DNA of 64,000 bases from Rhodeus uyekii (taxonomy: Eukaryota > Chordata > Actinopteri > Cypriniformes > Acheilognathidae): the NCBI GenBank assembly GCA_037043235.1, contig JAWRVZ010000250.1, positions 177,501 to 241,500 on the forward strand. Direction: 5' to 3'. Shown here piece by piece: positions 53,019 to 64,000 of the stretch. Numbering within the stretch: position 1 is the stretch's first letter; each line of letters starts with the position of its first letter. The notes under the pieces were generated by a model. That model saw only the letters and a list, made by a program, of their open reading frames with translations. It searched no databases and was not told the DNA's origin. The translations under genes were made by a program, and so were the position numbers.

Positions 53019-55448
53019 TTTATTACTTTGCACAATAACACAAATATTCCCTGCAGGCTAAAAAAAAAGAAAGAAAGATGAACAAAAAACAAAACAAAAA
53101 ATAAAAGGAGGGGAGATTTTTTTTTTTAAATGTCACAAAGCAATACAGCAACTGACGGGCACTGGGATGGGTGAAGCTACAGGCGTTCCCCCGCGGGTCA
53201 AAGAAAACAAGTGCCCACTATTGCTATCGGACAAGATCACACAGCTCAGAACACGAGAAGAGAACCGCACAAAAAAGCTACACACCAGTAAGAGAAACAA
53301 AATTAAATTACAATACACGTCTTTCAAATAACAAAGCCATATATATCAAATAGGAATAATAAAAAAATTAAATTCATGCTCTTTAAATTGGGGCAGAGAA
53401 TGGCTTAAAAACAAAATAAGAGGTTAAAAGAGGTAATCCGTGGGCAGCGGACCCTCGGAGTTCGGGGGGGGGTCCGCCACACGCAGAGAGAGATGTGTGG
53501 AGGGCAGAGCGGGCGCCGGGTGGCACGGAGAGGGTGAGAGGTCGGTCTTAGCGGCCCAGTGATTGAAGAAAGTACCTCGTTTGGGTTTGAGCTCACAAAG
53601 ACCGCCCCCCCCCCTCCCCCCACATCCATCCCTCCGACATTACTGGAGAAAACCTTAAAATCCCGGACAACAGCTACTCCAAAACAGTCTCACTGTATTG
53701 ATTTACGCATAGAAAAAAAAACAGGATTCAGCGGCATAATAAATATTTGATAACGATACTCTGGCATGCAGGCGAGCTTAAATCTGAACATGTTCCACAT
53801 CGCCTAAAGAGCTAGACCACCATATGCACATTCCCACTGATTGATACAAGCAAAAGAAGTACATAAACAGCTAAAAGATTCCAACCAACAGCCACAGACG
53901 ATTACAGCTTGAACTCGTTCTAGATTTGGGTTCTATTGCTTTGCAATGATATCATGATAGAAACGGTCTTGTAACCATTTAGGAACCGCCTAAAAAGGAC
54001 AGACGCACACGATTCAACCGCGCTGTTCTCCGGAAGCCGTGACTCTTCCACGCCCAAGTCCAATTTATTGCATGCGATGCCCTCGCCCGTTCCTCCTCCT
54101 GCACGGGCCGGCGTTCACGCCAACGACAGGCGGGCGCTCAAACTCATTCATAGCAAACCGGCTGCTTTACGGGTGGTTTATTACGAGAGGGTTTCTGAGA
54201 GCGGCTCCCTGACGAGGCGTGTGCGCGACCCTTCAACCCGAGGCAGTGTTACACCCCTGTGTCTTCATGCACGCACCCCACCTCTAATCACACACACACA
54301 CACACACACTCTTGAAGTGTAAAATTCATTTAACGGCTGAACATTCGCTCTCCTCCCGAAGCGTCACTCCACTGTCCTGGAGCTGAAACTGGTGACGGAT
54401 CGTTGCGAACATGACCACCAGAGCGGTTTGGGCCTCGATACCATTGCCACAAGAAATTAAGCTGTATAAAAACACACAATGCCTCCTAATTAGTTACGCG
54501 ACCGGACGACTGATCAACAACAAGAACGACGATTATCTACTCTAACAAACTGCTAAAGGTTACCACAAAAACACTTATATTAAACTCTTACAAATCTGAT
54601 TTGAATCTTATGTATAAATGCATAAAAGAGAGAGTGCTGTATGTTGCAAGCCTAGCCTGTCACTGTGCAATGGCCTTTCACCTTTGACCCCTGTAAAACA
54701 ACCATCCGCTCCCGGTCTCGCCACGGGCAGAGTGGCACCTGTGCCGAGCCGTTTGCCCACGGGTAATGCTACACAAAACCATCAGCTTATGAAAGCCGGT
54801 TAGATCAAGTGGATTATGCGTATAGAGCTGTAAATATTTATATATTTTTTCATATATCTATGTGTGAGTTAATATATAAAAGAACAAAAATGAGGCATTT
54901 ACAGCAGTTCGCTCCTAGATTTCCCTTTACAATTCAGTGGCTTGCCATGAGACATGAACACACACACACACACACACACACTGGTAGCGGGTAATGGGCA
55001 TGTACACCCAGATCACCTCGTTTGTAAAAGACTGAGAGGAGAGTCCAAATACGACCATAAAAAGGAGACAAAACACGTACCCCCCCCCCCCCCAGACATG
55101 CAAGCCCCGCCCCCGCCCCACCACAAAAGACATGTGACAAGATTCAGCCAATGGCGGCTTGAGGTAAAAGTAGACAGAGTCCAGCTTAGCTAAGAGAGCC
55201 AGCGCTGCCCTGCCGGTGGCGCAGGTTTGCTCGCACTCAGTGTATATTACAAATCAAACACATTCACAATCAAAACAAGAAAGGAAACGTTAAAAATGGC
55301 TCAAATTGATTTTCTCTGTGCATTGGAGGCCAGGAGCCCCTCAGTGCAGGACTGCTGGTAGAGGTTGGTTCTTCCGAGGCCGACGGACTTCGACGGGATT
55401 GACGGATGGCCCCTGCTTTCAGAACTGCTTGGCTGCAGACGACGCCGC

Positions 55449-55479
<31 letters not shown>

Positions 55480-55521
55480 GTGGAAGAGGGAGTGTAGAAG
55501 TGAGTCTCCTGCTGGCTGACG
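53019..55521 (-). other. ago4: Probable ago4 3' UTR
   Basis: About 2.5 kb of sequence follows the ago4 stop without another gene. On the minus strand an AATAAA occurs at 53024-53019, near the TA tract. It contains (CA)n patches (54288-54310, 54959-54980), a C14 run (55081-55094) and a (GA)n at 55449-55480. The 3' limit is a guess. Confidence 0.5.
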
Positions 55522-63682
<8,161 letters not shown>

Positions 63683-63737
63683 CTTCATGGAGCAAACAAG
63701 AGTCAGAGCGGCCAGGCGATCCAGCACAGGGGACACA

Positions 63738-64000
63738 GAGCTTGAGTGAATGATTCAATGACGTCACTTGATTCATTACTGGATAAATCAGCGTTTCTGA
63801 ACAAATCTCTCGAGTGAATGATTCAATGACTTCACTTGATTCATTACAGGAAGAATCAGTGTTTCTGAACAAATCTCTCGAGTGAATGATTCAATGACTT
63901 CACTTGATTCATTACAGTATGAATCAGTGTTTCTGAACAAATCTCTCGAGTGAATGATTCAATGACTCACTCAAAGATTCACTTGATTCATTACAGGATA
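63738..64000. repeat. 68-bp tandem repeat, at least 3.5 units
   Basis: Units contain GAGTGAATGATTCAATGAC, TTCACTTGATTCATTACAGG and GTTTCTGAACAAATCTCTC with a 68-bp spacing, continuing to the window edge. It begins about 55 bp upstream of an ago4 exon acceptor. Confidence 0.93.

Overview
This is eukaryotic DNA from a bony fish, most likely a cyprinid-type teleost. The basis is spliced vertebrate genes with GT/AG introns, F-type (fucolectin-like) lectin genes, a DIRS-type tyrosine-recombinase retrotransposon, L2-like LINEs ending in the fish-typical TTTATATAGCGC motif, Tc1, hAT and PIF-Harbinger DNA transposons, tRNA-derived SINEs and very long CA/CT/TA microsatellites. The organism call is an inference; there is no rRNA or mitochondrial marker.

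Layout. (1) 1-13.6 kb is repeat-rich: one possible unrecognised coding exon (about 1.5 kb, minus), a nearly full-length L2-like LINE (2.1-5.9 kb), a Tc1 fragment, an L2 3' fragment, an odd element with a membrane-plus-coiled-coil reading frame, a broken Ty3/Gypsy pol, and an LTR promoter split by a hAT element that itself carries a 230-bp miniature DIRS. (2) 13.6-34.2 kb holds two copies of a large segmental duplication, each with a two-domain F-type lectin gene on the minus strand. Between them lies a stack of nested retroelements (19.8-26 kb). Copy B later gained a hAT element and a solo LTR whose empty target sites can be read in copy A. (3) 35.7-41.05 kb is a complete-length DIRS element whose two termini are fixed to the base by its internal complementary region. 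(4) 42.4-47.7 kb is a head-to-head pair of housekeeping genes, cdca8 (borealin, minus, ten coding exons) and airim (C1orf109 homologue, plus, four coding exons), sharing a 487-bp bidirectional promoter. (5) 48.9-49.5 kb is a single-exon claudin on the minus strand. (6) 51.5-64 kb has a minisatellite block followed by the last ten coding exons of ago4 (minus), whose introns are filled with minisatellites and a 1.2-kb CA/CT tract. The gene runs off the right edge.

The genes do not form a pathway. cdca8 acts in the chromosomal passenger complex, airim in ribosome maturation, the claudin in tight junctions, ago4 in small-RNA silencing and the lectins in secreted sugar recognition. The cdca8-airim neighbourhood and a nearby AGO gene match human 1p34, so the right half is conserved synteny while the left half is lineage-specific repeat and lectin expansion. 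The most interesting items are the lectin pair (each domain lacks part of the canonical fucose-binding triad, and the signal-peptide poly-T tract differs between copies), the twice-seen head-to-head fusion of a LINE with a membrane/coiled-coil element, and the DIRS element with an in-frame tRNA-like insert plus its miniature derivative.
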